The position numbers and the translations under genes were made by a program. A model generated the notes under the pieces. It was not told the origin of the DNA and did not search any database. It worked only from the letters and a program-made list of their open reading frames with translations. From Pantoea sp. Cy-639 (GTDB taxonomy: Bacteria; Pseudomonadota; Gammaproteobacteria; Pseudomonadales; Pseudomonadaceae), in NCBI RefSeq assembly GCF_011752525.1, contig NZ_VWXI01000025.1:1-41114 (forward strand): a stretch of 41,114 nucleotides of DNA. Direction: 5' to 3'. How positions within the stretch are numbered: position 1 is the first letter of the stretch; every line of letters begins with the position of its first letter. Positions 40,988-41,114 of the stretch are shown in pieces.

Positions 40988-41114
40988 TGAATCGCCCCTG
41001 GTTTCCTAGACACTCTCCAAGCTAAGAAAATAGCGTTTCTCATACTCTACTGGCGACAGCTGCATAGCACTGCTGTGTCGGCGTTTGGGGTTATAGAACA
41101 TCTCGATGTAATCG
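40988..41114 (-). mobile_element. IS3-family insertion sequence, 3' end
   Basis: The element enters from the right window edge. Its end is placed at TGAATCGCCCCTGGTTTCC, which overlaps the stop region of the transposase as in many IS3-family elements whose terminal repeats start TGA.CGCCCC. The opposite end and target duplication are outside the window, so the boundary is an estimate. Confidence 0.7.
41006..41114 (-). CDS. IS3-family transposase OrfB, C-terminal part
   Basis: Only the last 35 codons are in the window. They read DYIEMFYNPKRRH, then SSAMQLSPVEYEKRYF and LSLESV. The YIEMFYNxKRRHS...LSPVEYE pattern is the conserved C-terminus of the DDE integrase-core (rve) domain of IS3-family OrfB. 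The stop is TAG at 41006. The 5' part is cut by the window edge, so intactness cannot be judged. Confidence 0.88.
   Translation of the reverse strand, partial: DYIEMFYNPKRRHSSAMQLSPVEYEKRYFLSLESV

Noticed and set aside
38642..41114. CRISPR array or defence genes in the island part
   Set aside because: No regularly spaced repeats were seen. Apart from the integrase and the transposase end I recognise no accessory protein in the window.

Overview
The window looks like the chromosome of a Pseudomonas of the putida group. This is inferred from GC-rich codon use, the gene order, the tmRNA tag ANDENYEGYALAA and REP-type repeats built around GGAGCGGGCTTG or GGAGCGGCCTTG. About 38 kb is conserved core chromosome. 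Only the last 2.5 kb, after the tmRNA gene, looks acquired.

Layout. (1) 42-9322, minus strand: the translation/transcription operon tRNA-fMet - rimP - nusA - infB - rbfA - truB - rpsO - pnp, with a tandem-hairpin leader between the initiator tRNA and rimP. Upstream lies tRNA-Leu(GAG), which follows secG. (2) 9344-15518, minus strand: rlmE - ftsH - folP - glmM - tpiA - secG. (3) 15621-22370: yhbY on the plus strand, then on the minus strand dapB - carA - carB - greA - a DUF4149-type membrane protein. carA starts with TTG behind a strong attenuator-like hairpin, and carB and greA overlap by ATGA. (4) 22383-26301, minus strand: grpE - dnaK - dnaJ, with good sigma-32 promoters before grpE and before dnaK. 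recN diverges from grpE and carries a LexA box. (5) 28251-30707: fur (minus) and bamE/omlA (plus) diverge, then ratA - rnfH (minus) diverge from smpB (plus). (6) 30870-37659: the lactate-utilisation locus, with lldR on the minus strand and lldP - lldD - FAD/Fe-S D-lactate dehydrogenase on the plus strand. An LldR-type palindrome sits just downstream of the lldP promoter. (7) 37836-38641: a small exported protein, then ssrA (tmRNA) and its terminator. (8) 38642-41114: a P4-type tyrosine integrase, a gene-poor stretch with several perfect hairpins, and the 3' end of an IS3-family element cut by the window edge. This reads as the start of an island integrated at ssrA.

How the parts relate. SmpB and tmRNA, the two components of trans-translation, lie 7.5 kb apart with the lactate genes between them. 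Heat shock (grpE, dnaK, perhaps ftsH), SOS (recN), iron (fur) and pyrimidine/arginine (carAB) control regions are all visible at least in part. I found no convincing undescribed multi-gene system. The least explained sequence is the integrase control region with its three GGTATTCCA repeats and the roughly 0.9 kb of gene-poor, hairpin-rich DNA behind it. Very long open frames antisense to real genes (up to about 1,100 codons) are a GC-rich codon artefact and are left out.
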